DNA of 36,668 nt from Acidimicrobiia bacterium (GTDB lineage: Bacteria; Actinomycetota; Acidimicrobiia; Spongiisociales; ZC4RG35), in the NCBI GenBank assembly GCA_029240695.1, contig JARDZU010000003.1, forward strand, positions 1-36,668, read 5' to 3'. The position numbers and the translations under genes are program-made. Positions 1 through 8,269 of the stretch are shown here, piece by piece. Below the pieces are notes generated by a model, which had not been told where the DNA came from, made no database searches, and was given only the letters and a program-made list of their open reading frames with translations. Positions within the stretch are counted from its first letter, which is position 1; every line of letters begins with the position of its first letter.

Positions 1-275
1 TGAAGAGCGAGGATTCATTCGCTCCGGTGGTCAACGGCCTGATCCTCCCCGTCCTGCTCCTGTCGGGGATCCTCCTGCCCATGACGCTCGCCCCGGGCTG
101 GCTCCAAACCATGGCCGACGTGAATCCTTTGACCCACATCGTCGACGGGGTGAGGGCGATGTATCGCGGCGAGCTCGCATCGACCGACGCCTGGCTCGGC
201 GCCGTTCTCACCGTCGGCCTCTTGGTCGTCGGCGTCTTCTACGGGGGGCGGGTCTTCCGCAAGGAATCCGCCTGA
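1..275 (+). CDS. ABC-2 type transporter permease, C-terminal fragment (5' end outside window)
   Basis: ORF 27..275 continues from the window edge; PVLLLSGILLPMTLAPGWLQTMADVNPLTHIVDGVRAMYRGE is typical of ABC-2 permease C-termini. Confidence 0.75.
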   Translation, partial: KSEDSFAPVVNGLILPVLLLSGILLPMTLAPGWLQTMADVNPLTHIVDGVRAMYRGELASTDAWLGAVLTVGLLVVGVFYGGRVFRKESA

Positions 276-280
276 ATCTC

Positions 281-297
281 TCCCCCCGAAGGGGGGA
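281..297. terminator. G/C hairpin TCCCCCC-GAA-GGGGGGA after the ABC permease
   Basis: Perfect 7-bp stem with 3-nt loop, 6 nt after the stop codon; no strong U tract. Confidence 0.55.
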
Positions 298-330
298 ATA
301 CCGGTGCAGCAGAGAGGGGAGAACATTCAG

Positions 331-359
331 GTATCGGCCGGGGTTGGCTCGGCCGATAC
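331..359. promoter_or_regulatory. Inverted repeat GTATCGGCC-N11-GGCCGATAC overlapping the putative pfkA -10
   Basis: Perfect 9-bp arms; the right arm overlaps TACCAT (357-362), 12 nt before the GTG start. Confidence 0.5.
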
Positions 360-368
360 CATCACATC

Positions 369-1484
369 GTGGCGAGAAGCATCGGGATACTCACTGCCGG
401 CGGCGACAGCCCCGGTCTGAATGCCGCCATCAGGGCCGTGGGCAAGGCCGCCCAGCGTGCCTACGGGATGCACGTCATCGGCTTCTATGACGGTTTCCTG
501 GGCCTGATGCAGAACCGGTTCGTACGATTCGACTCCGATTCTCTGTCGGGAATCCTCACCAGGGGAGGCACCGTCCTTGGCACCAGTCGGGCCAAGGTCG
601 ACAAGATGGAGATGGGCGACGGCAGACGCATGGACATGCGGTCCCTGATGCGTGACGTCGTCGATCAACACGATCTCGAGGCCCTCGTGGTCCTGGGCGG
701 CGACGGCACGATGCGCAACGCTCTCAAGCTCGAAGACGTCGGCATAAAGGTCCTGGCCCTTCCCAAGACAATCGACAACGACGTCACCGGGACCGACGTC
801 ACTTTCGGCTTCGACACTGCGATGGGGATTGCCACTGAGGCCATCGACCGGTTGCATTCGACCGCTCACTCCCATCACCGAATCATCCTCGCCGAGGTAA
901 TGGGGCATGAGGTGGGGTGGCTGGCGCTGGGTGCTGGGCTCGCCGGTGGTGCCGATGTGATCCTCATCCCCGAGATCCCATACGACATCGAGGCCATTGC
1001 CTCGTCTATCCAGGCGAGGAAGGCGGCGGGCAGCGCCTTCTCCATCATTGCTGTGGCCGAGGGCGCATATTCCAGGGAGGACTCCCGCCTCCGGGCCTCA
1101 CTCCTGGCGGACATGGATAGCACCGAGGGGGAAGATCGACGCGCCGTCAAGGAGAGCCTGACGGCTCTCGCCAGATCAGCACGGACCGAGAAGCTCGCCG
1201 CCGCCCTCGAAGAGGTCACCGGGCTCGAGTCGAGGGTGACGATCCTCGGGCATGTTCAGCGCGGGGGCACACCCTCCCCAGCCGACCGTCTCCTCGCCAC
1301 GAGACTGGGCACGGCGACCGCTTCCTACATCGCCGATAGCGTGCACGGCGTACTGGTGGCGGCCAGAGGGCAATCGACCGAGGCGGTGCCTCTGAAGAAA
1401 ATCGCGGGGATCACCAAGTTCGTGCCCCTCGATCATCCTTGGGTGGCCTCCGCACGGAGCCTCGGCATCGTCCTGGGAGACTGA
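369..1484 (+). CDS. pfkA: 6-phosphofructokinase (group with Gly104/Lys124-type signature)
   Basis: [36 protein letters not shown] motifs. Confidence 0.93.
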   Translation: MARSIGILTAGGDSPGLNAAIRAVGKAAQRAYGMHVIGFYDGFLGLMQNRFVRFDSDSLSGILTRGGTVLGTSRAKVDKMEMGDGRRMDMRSLMRDVVDQHDLEALVVLGGDGTMRNALKLEDVGIKVLALPKTIDNDVTGTDVTFGFDTAMGIATEAIDRLHSTAHSHHRIILAEVMGHEVGWLALGAGLAGGADVILIPEIPYDIEAIASSIQARKAAGSAFSIIAVAEGAYSREDSRLRASLLADMDSTEGEDRRAVKESLTALARSARTEKLAAALEEVTGLESRVTILGHVQRGGTPSPADRLLATRLGTATASYIADSVHGVLVAARGQSTEAVPLKKIAGITKFVPLDHPWVASARSLGIVLGD

Positions 1485-1486
1485 GA

Positions 1487-2053
1487 ATGACTCTGCTCGG
1501 CGCTGTCCTCGCCGGCGGCGCCAGTCGGCGCATGGGCACGGACAAGGCCGATGTCGAGATCTCAGGGTCCACCCTCCTCGACCGTGTGACGTCGGCCGTG
1601 GCCGAGGTCACGGACAGGGTGGTGGTCCTCGGTGGGCAGCGCGAGGGTTACGAGACCTGGCCCGACGAGGCACCCGGCTCCGGGCCCCTGGCCGGGTTGG
1701 CGACCGCCCTGAGCCGAATGACGGAGGACCGGGCCCTGGTGGTCGCAGTCGACAACGCATTCGTCCAGGCCGGAACCCTTGCTCATCTTGCATCCGTCGA
1801 GTCGGACCTGCCCGTGGTGCCGGTCGATCACAGCGGGGTGCGTCAGGTCACTTGTGCCGTATACCCGCGCCAGATCGCCGGTCAGGCGCTCGAGGAGGCG
1901 GAGTCGGGTGGTTCGGTCCAGACTTTGCTCGACCGTGTCTCCTTCCTACCGGTCACGCCCGAACAGTGGGAGGCGTGGGGCGAGGACGGCCGGAGCTGGT
2001 ACTCGGTGGACAGCTCTGAAGCCCTCGCCACCGGGATGCGCCGCTTCACCTGA
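1487..2053 (+). CDS. mobA: Molybdenum cofactor guanylyltransferase / MobA-like NTP transferase
   Basis: LLGAVLAGGASRRMGTDKA nucleotidyltransferase motif; GSGPLAGL. Start ATG 1487 chosen over the ORF-track start at 1439 because it sits just after the pfkA stop. Confidence 0.72.
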   Translation: MTLLGAVLAGGASRRMGTDKADVEISGSTLLDRVTSAVAEVTDRVVVLGGQREGYETWPDEAPGSGPLAGLATALSRMTEDRALVVAVDNAFVQAGTLAHLASVESDLPVVPVDHSGVRQVTCAVYPRQIAGQALEEAESGGSVQTLLDRVSFLPVTPEQWEAWGEDGRSWYSVDSSEALATGMRRFT

Positions 2054-2060
2054 GCCTCGG

Positions 2061-3296
2061 TCAGAGTTCGGCCCGCTCCTCGAGGAAGCGTCTTTCTGTC
2101 TCGTTGGCGGTGAGCGAGAGGGCACGATCCAGTGCCTCACGCGCCTCTGTCTCCTCTCCCAATTCGCGCAGCATCTCGCTTCGGGCGAGATGAAAGGCGT
2201 GATACCCGTCGAGAGCTCCTGCCAGATCACCCAACGCGGCCAGGCCTTCGGTGGCGCCGAATGCCTCGAACACCGCGACCGCACGGTTGAGCCGGACCAC
2301 CGGTGCGGGGTGGATCGACGTCAGGCGGTCGTACAACTCGACGATATGGGCACGGTCGGTCGCATCTGTCGACGGCGCCATGGCGTGTTGTGCAGCTATC
2401 TCGGCCTGCAGCTGATAGGGCCCGGGTCGCCCGAGCCGCCGAGCACGTTCCAGTACGTCGAGGCCGGCGCCGATCGCTCCTGTGTCCCAGCGTGAGCGAT
2501 CCTGATCACGAAGCAGGACCAGTCGGCCCAACTCGTCGACCCGGGCATCACGACGGCTGTGCTGGAGCAGCATCAGGGCGTGGAGCCCGAGGACCTCTGG
2601 TTCGTCGGGCATCAGGTCTGATATCAACGAGGCCAGCCTGATGGCTGATTCGGCGAGGTCGGTCCTGACCAGGTCATCACCCGTCGTGGCGAAGTAACCC
2701 TCGTTGAACACGAGATACACGACGGCGAGCACCGCCGAGAGCCGGTCGCCCAGGTCGACGCCGGTGGGGACCCGGAACGGGATGCCGGCGTCCCGAATTT
2801 TCGATTTGGCCCTGACCAATCGCTGGGCCATGGTCGGCTCTGGGACGAGAAAGGCGTGAGCGATCTCGAGTGTGGTGAGCCCTCCGACGGTGCGCAGGGT
2901 CAGGGCGACCTGCTTGTCGGTCGCCAGCGACGGGTGACAACAGGCGAAGAGCATCTCGAGACGGTCGTCTCCGAGGGATAGGTCGGTCACGCCTTCGGGA
3001 GGGCTGTCACGGTCTGCCTTCTCGTAACCGGCCAGGATGGAGGTCTTCCTCACCAGCGTGGCCTGGCGGCGGATGCGGTCGATGCCCCGACGTTGGGCGA
3101 CCGCCGAAATCCAGCCGGGCGGATTGTCGGGGATTCCCTTCTCCGGCCAGCTGCGGAGCGCCTCGACAAGAGCATCCTGAACCGCTTCCTCGGCCAGGTC
3201 GATGTCGCGGAATCGAGTGGCCAGCCCGGAGAGGACCACGGCATACGACTCCCTGAACACCGCCTCGATGACATCCTTGTGGTCTACCGAGCTCAT
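2061..3296 (-). CDS. ECF sigma factor, ECF42/SigJ-like with C-terminal TPR-like extension (DUF6596)
   Basis: Sigma region 2/4 ([71 protein letters not shown]) plus long C-terminal domain with [15 protein letters not shown] and [15 protein letters not shown] 3296 (MSSVDHK) preferred over TTG 3305. Confidence 0.88.
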   Translation of the reverse strand: MSSVDHKDVIEAVFRESYAVVLSGLATRFRDIDLAEEAVQDALVEALRSWPEKGIPDNPPGWISAVAQRRGIDRIRRQATLVRKTSILAGYEKADRDSPPEGVTDLSLGDDRLEMLFACCHPSLATDKQVALTLRTVGGLTTLEIAHAFLVPEPTMAQRLVRAKSKIRDAGIPFRVPTGVDLGDRLSAVLAVVYLVFNEGYFATTGDDLVRTDLAESAIRLASLISDLMPDEPEVLGLHALMLLQHSRRDARVDELGRLVLLRDQDRSRWDTGAIGAGLDVLERARRLGRPGPYQLQAEIAAQHAMAPSTDATDRAHIVELYDRLTSIHPAPVVRLNRAVAVFEAFGATEGLAALGDLAGALDGYHAFHLARSEMLRELGEETEAREALDRALSLTANETERRFLEERAEL

Positions 3297-3367
3297 CCCT
3301 CCCAAGTCTCGTCGCCAACATCACCCAGGATGTCGAACACGACAACCCCGTGTCGACTCCTACCCGC

Positions 3368-3415
3368 GAACCTGAGGTTCTGCGTCACGTATTTGTTACG
3401 GAGAGCCTCAGCTTC
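3368..3415. promoter_or_regulatory. 48-bp nested palindrome, copy A
   Basis: GAACCTGAGG-TTCTGC-GTCAC-GTATTT-GTTAC-GGAGAG-CCTCAGCTTC; same geometry as copies at 3438 and 31522. Confidence 0.75.
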
Positions 3416-3437
3416 GTCTCAGACAGGGCCCCCGGTT

Positions 3438-3485
3438 GAACCTGAGGCGGTTGGTAACGCATTTGTTACGTGCAACCTCAGGTTC
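3438..3485. promoter_or_regulatory. 48-bp nested palindrome, copy B
   Basis: GAACCTGAGG-CGGTTG-GTAAC-GCATTT-GTTAC-GTGCAA-CCTCAGGTTC; both the outer 10-bp and inner 5-bp arms are perfect. Confidence 0.8.
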
Positions 3486-3515
3486 GGGGCAGCAGAACCC
3501 CTATTCTCGCCAACC

Positions 3516-4040
3516 GTGCCACTCCACCTGCCCGAGCCGAAGATCGATCCTGGGGCTTTCGTGGCTCCGGGGGCCCACATCTACGGCGATGTGACCCTTC
3601 GACACGGGGTTTTCGTTCTCTTTGGGGTGGTGATTCGGGCGGAGCTCGATCGGGTCGAAGTCGGTGCAGAGACGAACATCCAGGACAACTCGGTCCTCCA
3701 CTGTGACGAAGACGTGCCGTGCGTGCTCGGGAGGCGGGTGACAGTCGGCCATGCAGCCGTCGTCCACGGTGCCCTGGTCGGGGACAGGTGTCTCATCGGG
3801 ATCGGCGCCAGGCTGCTCAACCGCTCACGTCTGGGCGAAGGCGCCTGGCTCGCCTCGGGCTCCGTCCTTACCGAAGGCAAGGACGTACCACCCTGGACCC
3901 TGGGGCTGGGCATCCCGGCGAAGCCGGTGCGGGAGCTGACCGAGGCAGAGATTCAGAGAGCCGACGAGGGCGTCGACCACTACCAGGAGCTCATGGAGAG
4001 GTACCGCGGGCACCTCGGAGCCGGATCAGGGACTGAATAG
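3516..4040 (+). CDS. Gamma-class carbonic anhydrase / left-handed beta-helix hexapeptide protein
   Basis: GTG start 3516: PLHLPEPKIDPGAFVAPGAHIYGDV...NSVLHCDE...VTVGHAAVVHGALVGDRCLIGIGARLLN; His ligand pattern of the gamma-CA fold. Confidence 0.85.
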   Translation: MPLHLPEPKIDPGAFVAPGAHIYGDVTLRHGVFVLFGVVIRAELDRVEVGAETNIQDNSVLHCDEDVPCVLGRRVTVGHAAVVHGALVGDRCLIGIGARLLNRSRLGEGAWLASGSVLTEGKDVPPWTLGLGIPAKPVRELTEAEIQRADEGVDHYQELMERYRGHLGAGSGTE

Positions 4041-4072
4041 GTCGACCGCCCGCCGCGCCCTACGATGAGACC

Positions 4073-5503
4073 GTGGCCAAGGAGGTAGCCGTCCCCCTCA
4101 CCAAAGGCCCCCGCGAGGCGTGTGGGGTCTTCGCCGCCTACACACCCCGGCAACGGGTCTCCAGCCTGATCTACTTCGGCCTCTACGGGCTTCAGCATCG
4201 GGGCCAGGAGTCAGCCGGCATTGCGACATCGAACGGGGAGACAGTCACGGTGTTCAAGGACTTGGGCCTCGTGTCCCAGGTCTTCGACGAGCCCGCGCTC
4301 GCCGGTCTGGACGGTCACCTGGGCATCGGACACACCCGATACTCGACGACCGGCTCCAACAATTGGGCCAACGCCCAGCCAGCACATCGACAGGTCGGTG
4401 CCACGAGCATCGCCCTCGGGCACAACGGGAACCTGACCAACACCCCCCAGCTGGCTGAGCGCCTCGGAATTCGGGGGGCGACGACCGACTCGGACCTCAT
4501 GGCCGAAGGCATCGCCCGGGCCATCGACGACGAGCGCTCCGACCAGCGTGGCCTCGAGATGGCGGTGATGGAGGTGGCCCCTACATGGGAGGGCGCCTTC
4601 TCACTCGTGATCATGGATCAGGGCCACGTCATTGGGTTGCGGGACCCCAACGGGTTCCGCCCTCTCTGCCTCGGCTCATTGCCCGACGGCGGATGGGTTC
4701 TGTCCTCGGAGACTGCCGCCCTCGATCTGGTGGGCGCGAGATTCGTCCGCGAGATCGCGGCCGGGGAGATGGTGGTGATCGACGCAGTCGGGGTGCACAG
4801 CTTCTACCCGTTCTCGGCCACAGACCCGACACTCTGTCTCTTCGAGTTCGTCTACTTCGCCCGGCCCGACAGCCAGATGTACGGGCGCGGGATCCACGCG
4901 GCGAGACGGCAGATGGGCGAGACATTGGCCGCCGAGCACCCGGCCGACGCCGACGTGGTCGTCCCGGTACCCGAGTCAGGGCTACCCGCTGCTCAGGGAT
5001 TCGCCGCCGCCAGCGGTATCCCTTACTCCGACGGCCTGGTGAAGAACCGCTACATCGGTCGCACCTTCATCGAGCCCAGCCAGAGCCTGCGTGATCGAGG
5101 GATCAGGCTCAAGCTGAACCCGATACCGGACAACCTCAGGGATAAGCGGGTGGTCCTGGTCGACGACTCGATCGTGCGCGGCTCGACAACCCGGAAGCTG
5201 GTCCACATGGTGCGCGACGCCGGAGCCACCGAAGTCCATCTCCGCGTGTCTTCCCCTCCTTACCGCTGGCCATGTTTCTACGGCATGGACACATCGGACC
5301 GGAGCACCCTGATCGCGGCGTCCCTCGAGGTCGACGAGATCAGAGAGCACATCGGGGCCGACTCCCTCGGTTACTTGTCATTGCAGGGCCTGCTCGATGC
5401 GACCGGAGTCGCCGACGCCGGGTTCTGCACGGCTTGTCTCTCCGGCAACTATCCGACCGAGGTCCCGGAGGCAGCAGACAAGTTCCAGCTCGAGCGCTCC
5501 TAA
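4073..5503 (+). CDS. purF: Amidophosphoribosyltransferase
   Basis: REACGVFAAY N-terminal nucleophile Cys, YGLQHRGQESAGI, GHTRYSTTGS, PRPP loop RVVLVDDSIVRGST; GTG start. Confidence 0.97.
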   Translation: MAKEVAVPLTKGPREACGVFAAYTPRQRVSSLIYFGLYGLQHRGQESAGIATSNGETVTVFKDLGLVSQVFDEPALAGLDGHLGIGHTRYSTTGSNNWANAQPAHRQVGATSIALGHNGNLTNTPQLAERLGIRGATTDSDLMAEGIARAIDDERSDQRGLEMAVMEVAPTWEGAFSLVIMDQGHVIGLRDPNGFRPLCLGSLPDGGWVLSSETAALDLVGARFVREIAAGEMVVIDAVGVHSFYPFSATDPTLCLFEFVYFARPDSQMYGRGIHAARRQMGETLAAEHPADADVVVPVPESGLPAAQGFAAASGIPYSDGLVKNRYIGRTFIEPSQSLRDRGIRLKLNPIPDNLRDKRVVLVDDSIVRGSTTRKLVHMVRDAGATEVHLRVSSPPYRWPCFYGMDTSDRSTLIAASLEVDEIREHIGADSLGYLSLQGLLDATGVADAGFCTACLSGNYPTEVPEAADKFQLERS

Positions 5504-6478
5504 ATGACCACCTACGGGGAGGCCGGGGTAGATCTGGAAGGCGCCCACCGGCACGTCGAGGCTATCGCCAATCCGGTAACCGCCACGTGGACCGAAAACG
5601 TCATCGGCAACTTCGGTGGCTTCGCGGCGGGCGTCACCATTCCCGCCGGCTACCGCGAGCCCGTGCTGATGATGTCGACCGACGGGGTGGGAACGAAGCT
5701 GGAGCTGGCGAGGAGGGCCGGTCGCTGGGATGGAGTGGGCCAGGATCTCGTTGCGATGTGTGTCGACGACCTCGCCGCGGTAGGGGCGAGACCCCTCGGA
5801 TTCGTCGACTACCTGGCCGTCGGCGCCCTCAACGCGACGCGCGACCGGGCCATCGTCGAATCGGTGGCTGCGGCATGTGCCATCGCCGGGTGCCCCTTGC
5901 TGGGCGGGGAGACCGCTGAGCACCCCGGAGTGATGGAGCCCGATGCCGTCGACCTGGCCGGCGCGGTCATGGGCATCGTGGAGCGTGGCCAGGAGTTGGG
6001 CCCGACCCTGGTGACCGAGGGTGACGTCGTCGTGGGTCTCACCTCACCCAACCTGCGGTCGAATGGGTTCTCACTCGTCAGGGCGCTGTTTGGCGACGAC
6101 ATCGAGTCCCAGGTCGACCGATTTCTCGAACCCTCGGTCATCTACTCACCGGATGTCCTGAGAGCAGTAGAGGGTGGCGGGGTTCGAGCCGCAGCGCACA
6201 TCACCGGCGGTGGGCTGGCCGGGAATCTGGCGAGGGTCCTCCCTCCCGGGATGGGCGCCCACGTGGATACCGGTGCCTGGGAGGTGCCGCCCGTCTTCGA
6301 GACCATTGCGTCACGTGGTGCCCCCGATGCCGAGATGTGGTCCACATTCAACATGGGGATCGGCTTCTGCCTGGTGGTGACTCCAGACGCCGCCGAATCT
6401 GTGATTTCGACTGTCTCCGCCCACGAAGGAAGGGTCATCGGCGAGATCGGCGTCGGTGAAGGAGTTGCGCTCGGGTGA
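5504..6478 (+). CDS. purM: Phosphoribosylformylglycinamidine cyclo-ligase
   Basis: MMSTDGVGTKLELA, DLVAMCVDDLAAVGARPLGFVDYLAVG, LLGGETAEHPGVM; directly abuts the purF stop (TAAATG). Confidence 0.96.
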   Translation: MTTYGEAGVDLEGAHRHVEAIANPVTATWTENVIGNFGGFAAGVTIPAGYREPVLMMSTDGVGTKLELARRAGRWDGVGQDLVAMCVDDLAAVGARPLGFVDYLAVGALNATRDRAIVESVAAACAIAGCPLLGGETAEHPGVMEPDAVDLAGAVMGIVERGQELGPTLVTEGDVVVGLTSPNLRSNGFSLVRALFGDDIESQVDRFLEPSVIYSPDVLRAVEGGGVRAAAHITGGGLAGNLARVLPPGMGAHVDTGAWEVPPVFETIASRGAPDAEMWSTFNMGIGFCLVVTPDAAESVISTVSAHEGRVIGEIGVGEGVALG

Positions 6479-7269
6479 AATTCACCGGCGCCTCGGCGGT
6501 GGCACCCGCCGGACAGGGGATCTGGAAAGCAGACGTACAGCCGGACTGGGACATCTTCGGGATCGCGAACGGCGGCTATCTGATGGCCATCGCCGCTCGG
6601 GCGATGTCAGCCGCGGCTGGGGGCCGTCTTCCGGTGAGCGTCACCGCCCATTTCACGAGGCCGGTCGCGGCAGGCGCTGTCATGGTGACGGTGGACCCTG
6701 TGAAAGCGGGTCGCACTTTCTCCACCCTGCGGGCCACCTTGACCGCCGAATCCGATTCCATCTCGCTCCTGGGCAGTTTCGCCGAGCCACAATCCGGCGC
6801 CGTCGAGCCCCTCTATGCGGCAGCCGCTCCACCGGAGATGCCGCCACCAGAGGAGTGCATCCGCGCCGTTCCCTCGGTGGACGGGCCCCTTCCCCCACCG
6901 CTGATGGCCCAGTTCGAAGAGCGAATCCACCCCGAAGACGTCGGGCCGCTGCAAGGTGAGCCCAGCGGCACAGCCCAGATGCGAGGGTGGTTTCGACTCC
7001 ACGATGGTGAGCCGCTGGACGCCTTCACGCTGCTGCTCGCAGCCGACTCCTTCCCACCCGCGGTCTTCAACGCCGACCTTCCCCTCGCCTGGACCCCGAC
7101 CCTGGAGATGACCACCCAGATCCGCGGCGTACCCGTCCCGGGTTGGCTGAGGTGTCAGTTCTCGACGCGTTTCGTGACCGGCGGCCTGCTCGAGGAAGAC
7201 GGGGAGATATGGGACGAGGCCGGCCACCTCGTCGCCCTATCCCGTCAGTTAGCCCTCGTCCCCCGCTGA
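6475..7269 (+). CDS. Thioesterase (TesB/acyl-CoA thioesterase-like, hotdog fold)
   Basis: IFGIANGGYLMAIAARAMSAA...PVSVTAHFTRPVAAG...GRTFSTLRATL; starts with GTGA overlap with the purM stop. Confidence 0.75.
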   Translation: MKFTGASAVAPAGQGIWKADVQPDWDIFGIANGGYLMAIAARAMSAAAGGRLPVSVTAHFTRPVAAGAVMVTVDPVKAGRTFSTLRATLTAESDSISLLGSFAEPQSGAVEPLYAAAAPPEMPPPEECIRAVPSVDGPLPPPLMAQFEERIHPEDVGPLQGEPSGTAQMRGWFRLHDGEPLDAFTLLLAADSFPPAVFNADLPLAWTPTLEMTTQIRGVPVPGWLRCQFSTRFVTGGLLEEDGEIWDEAGHLVALSRQLALVPR

Positions 7270-8259
7270 GAAGGATTCGAGATCGAGGAGCAGCGCGGTC
7301 TTCCTCCTGTCATCGAGGAACGATGAGTTGATCGAGTTGCGGGCGATGACCGTGATCGTGGCATCGTCGAGGCCCAGATCATCCCGGACACCGCGGTAAT
7401 TGTCGCCGATATACCCACCGAAGTACGCAGGGTCGTCGGAGTTGACCGACACCACCAGCCCTGCCTCGATCATCGCGGGAAGCGGATGTCGTGCCAGATC
7501 CTCGACGACCTTCAGGGCCACGTTGGACAAAGGGCACACCGTGAGCGGAACCTTGTCGCGGCTCAGCCTCGCCACCAGCTCCGGGTCCTCGAGGCTGCGC
7601 ACACCGTGATCGATCCGCTCCGCTCCGAGGACGTCGAGGGCGGCTCGGACGTACTCTGGCGGGCCCTCCTCTCCGGCATGGGCGACGGAGCGAAGACCGA
7701 GCTGCCGGGCCCGGGCAAAGGCCCTCTCGAACAGGTGCGGAGGGCGACCGCGCTCCGACGAATCGATCCCGACCCCGATAACCCCGTCGAGGAACGGCTC
7801 GGCCTCCTCGATCGTGGAGACGGCCTCTTCCCCCGACAGATGACGGAGAAAGCACATGATCAGGTCTGCACTGATTCCCCGCCGTCTCCGGCCATCCGAG
7901 ATGGCATCCCGGAATCCCCTCATGAACACTTCGAAGCCGATGCCCCGCCCGGTATGGCTCTGGGGATCGAAGAAGATCTCGGCATGTCGCACCCCATCGT
8001 CGGCAGCCCGGTCGAGGTAGGCGGTCATGAGGTCGTAGAAATCATCCGGAGTGCGGAGGACCTCGCCACCCTGGTAGTAGATGTCGAGGAACGACTGGAG
8101 GTCGCTGAATCGGTAGGCGGCATGGACCTGGTCGATGTCCTCGAAAGGCAGCGACAGGCCGTTTCGGGTGGCGAGGCGAAACATCATGTCCGGCTCCAGC
8201 GTGCCCTCTATATGGACATGCAACTCCGCCTTGGGGAGACGGGTGATCAGATCGTCCAT
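7249..8259 (-). CDS. Adenosine/adenine deaminase family, adenine deaminase-type
   Basis: LPKAELHVHIEGTLEPDMMF, HAGEEGPPEYV, VNSDDPAYFGGYIGDNY; last motif resembles adenine deaminases more than adenosine deaminases. Confidence 0.85.
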   Translation of the reverse strand: MDDLITRLPKAELHVHIEGTLEPDMMFRLATRNGLSLPFEDIDQVHAAYRFSDLQSFLDIYYQGGEVLRTPDDFYDLMTAYLDRAADDGVRHAEIFFDPQSHTGRGIGFEVFMRGFRDAISDGRRRRGISADLIMCFLRHLSGEEAVSTIEEAEPFLDGVIGVGIDSSERGRPPHLFERAFARARQLGLRSVAHAGEEGPPEYVRAALDVLGAERIDHGVRSLEDPELVARLSRDKVPLTVCPLSNVALKVVEDLARHPLPAMIEAGLVVSVNSDDPAYFGGYIGDNYRGVRDDLGLDDATITVIARNSINSSFLDDRRKTALLLDLESFSAGDEG

Positions 8260-8269
8260 GTCCGAAATC

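Noticed and set aside
3368-3485. Reading the GAACC arms as ECF-type -35 elements (GAAC...GTT/CGTC)
   Set aside because: Spacing to the GTAAC/GTTAC blocks is about 12 or 24 nt instead of the usual 16-17, so the elements do not fit a standard ECF promoter.
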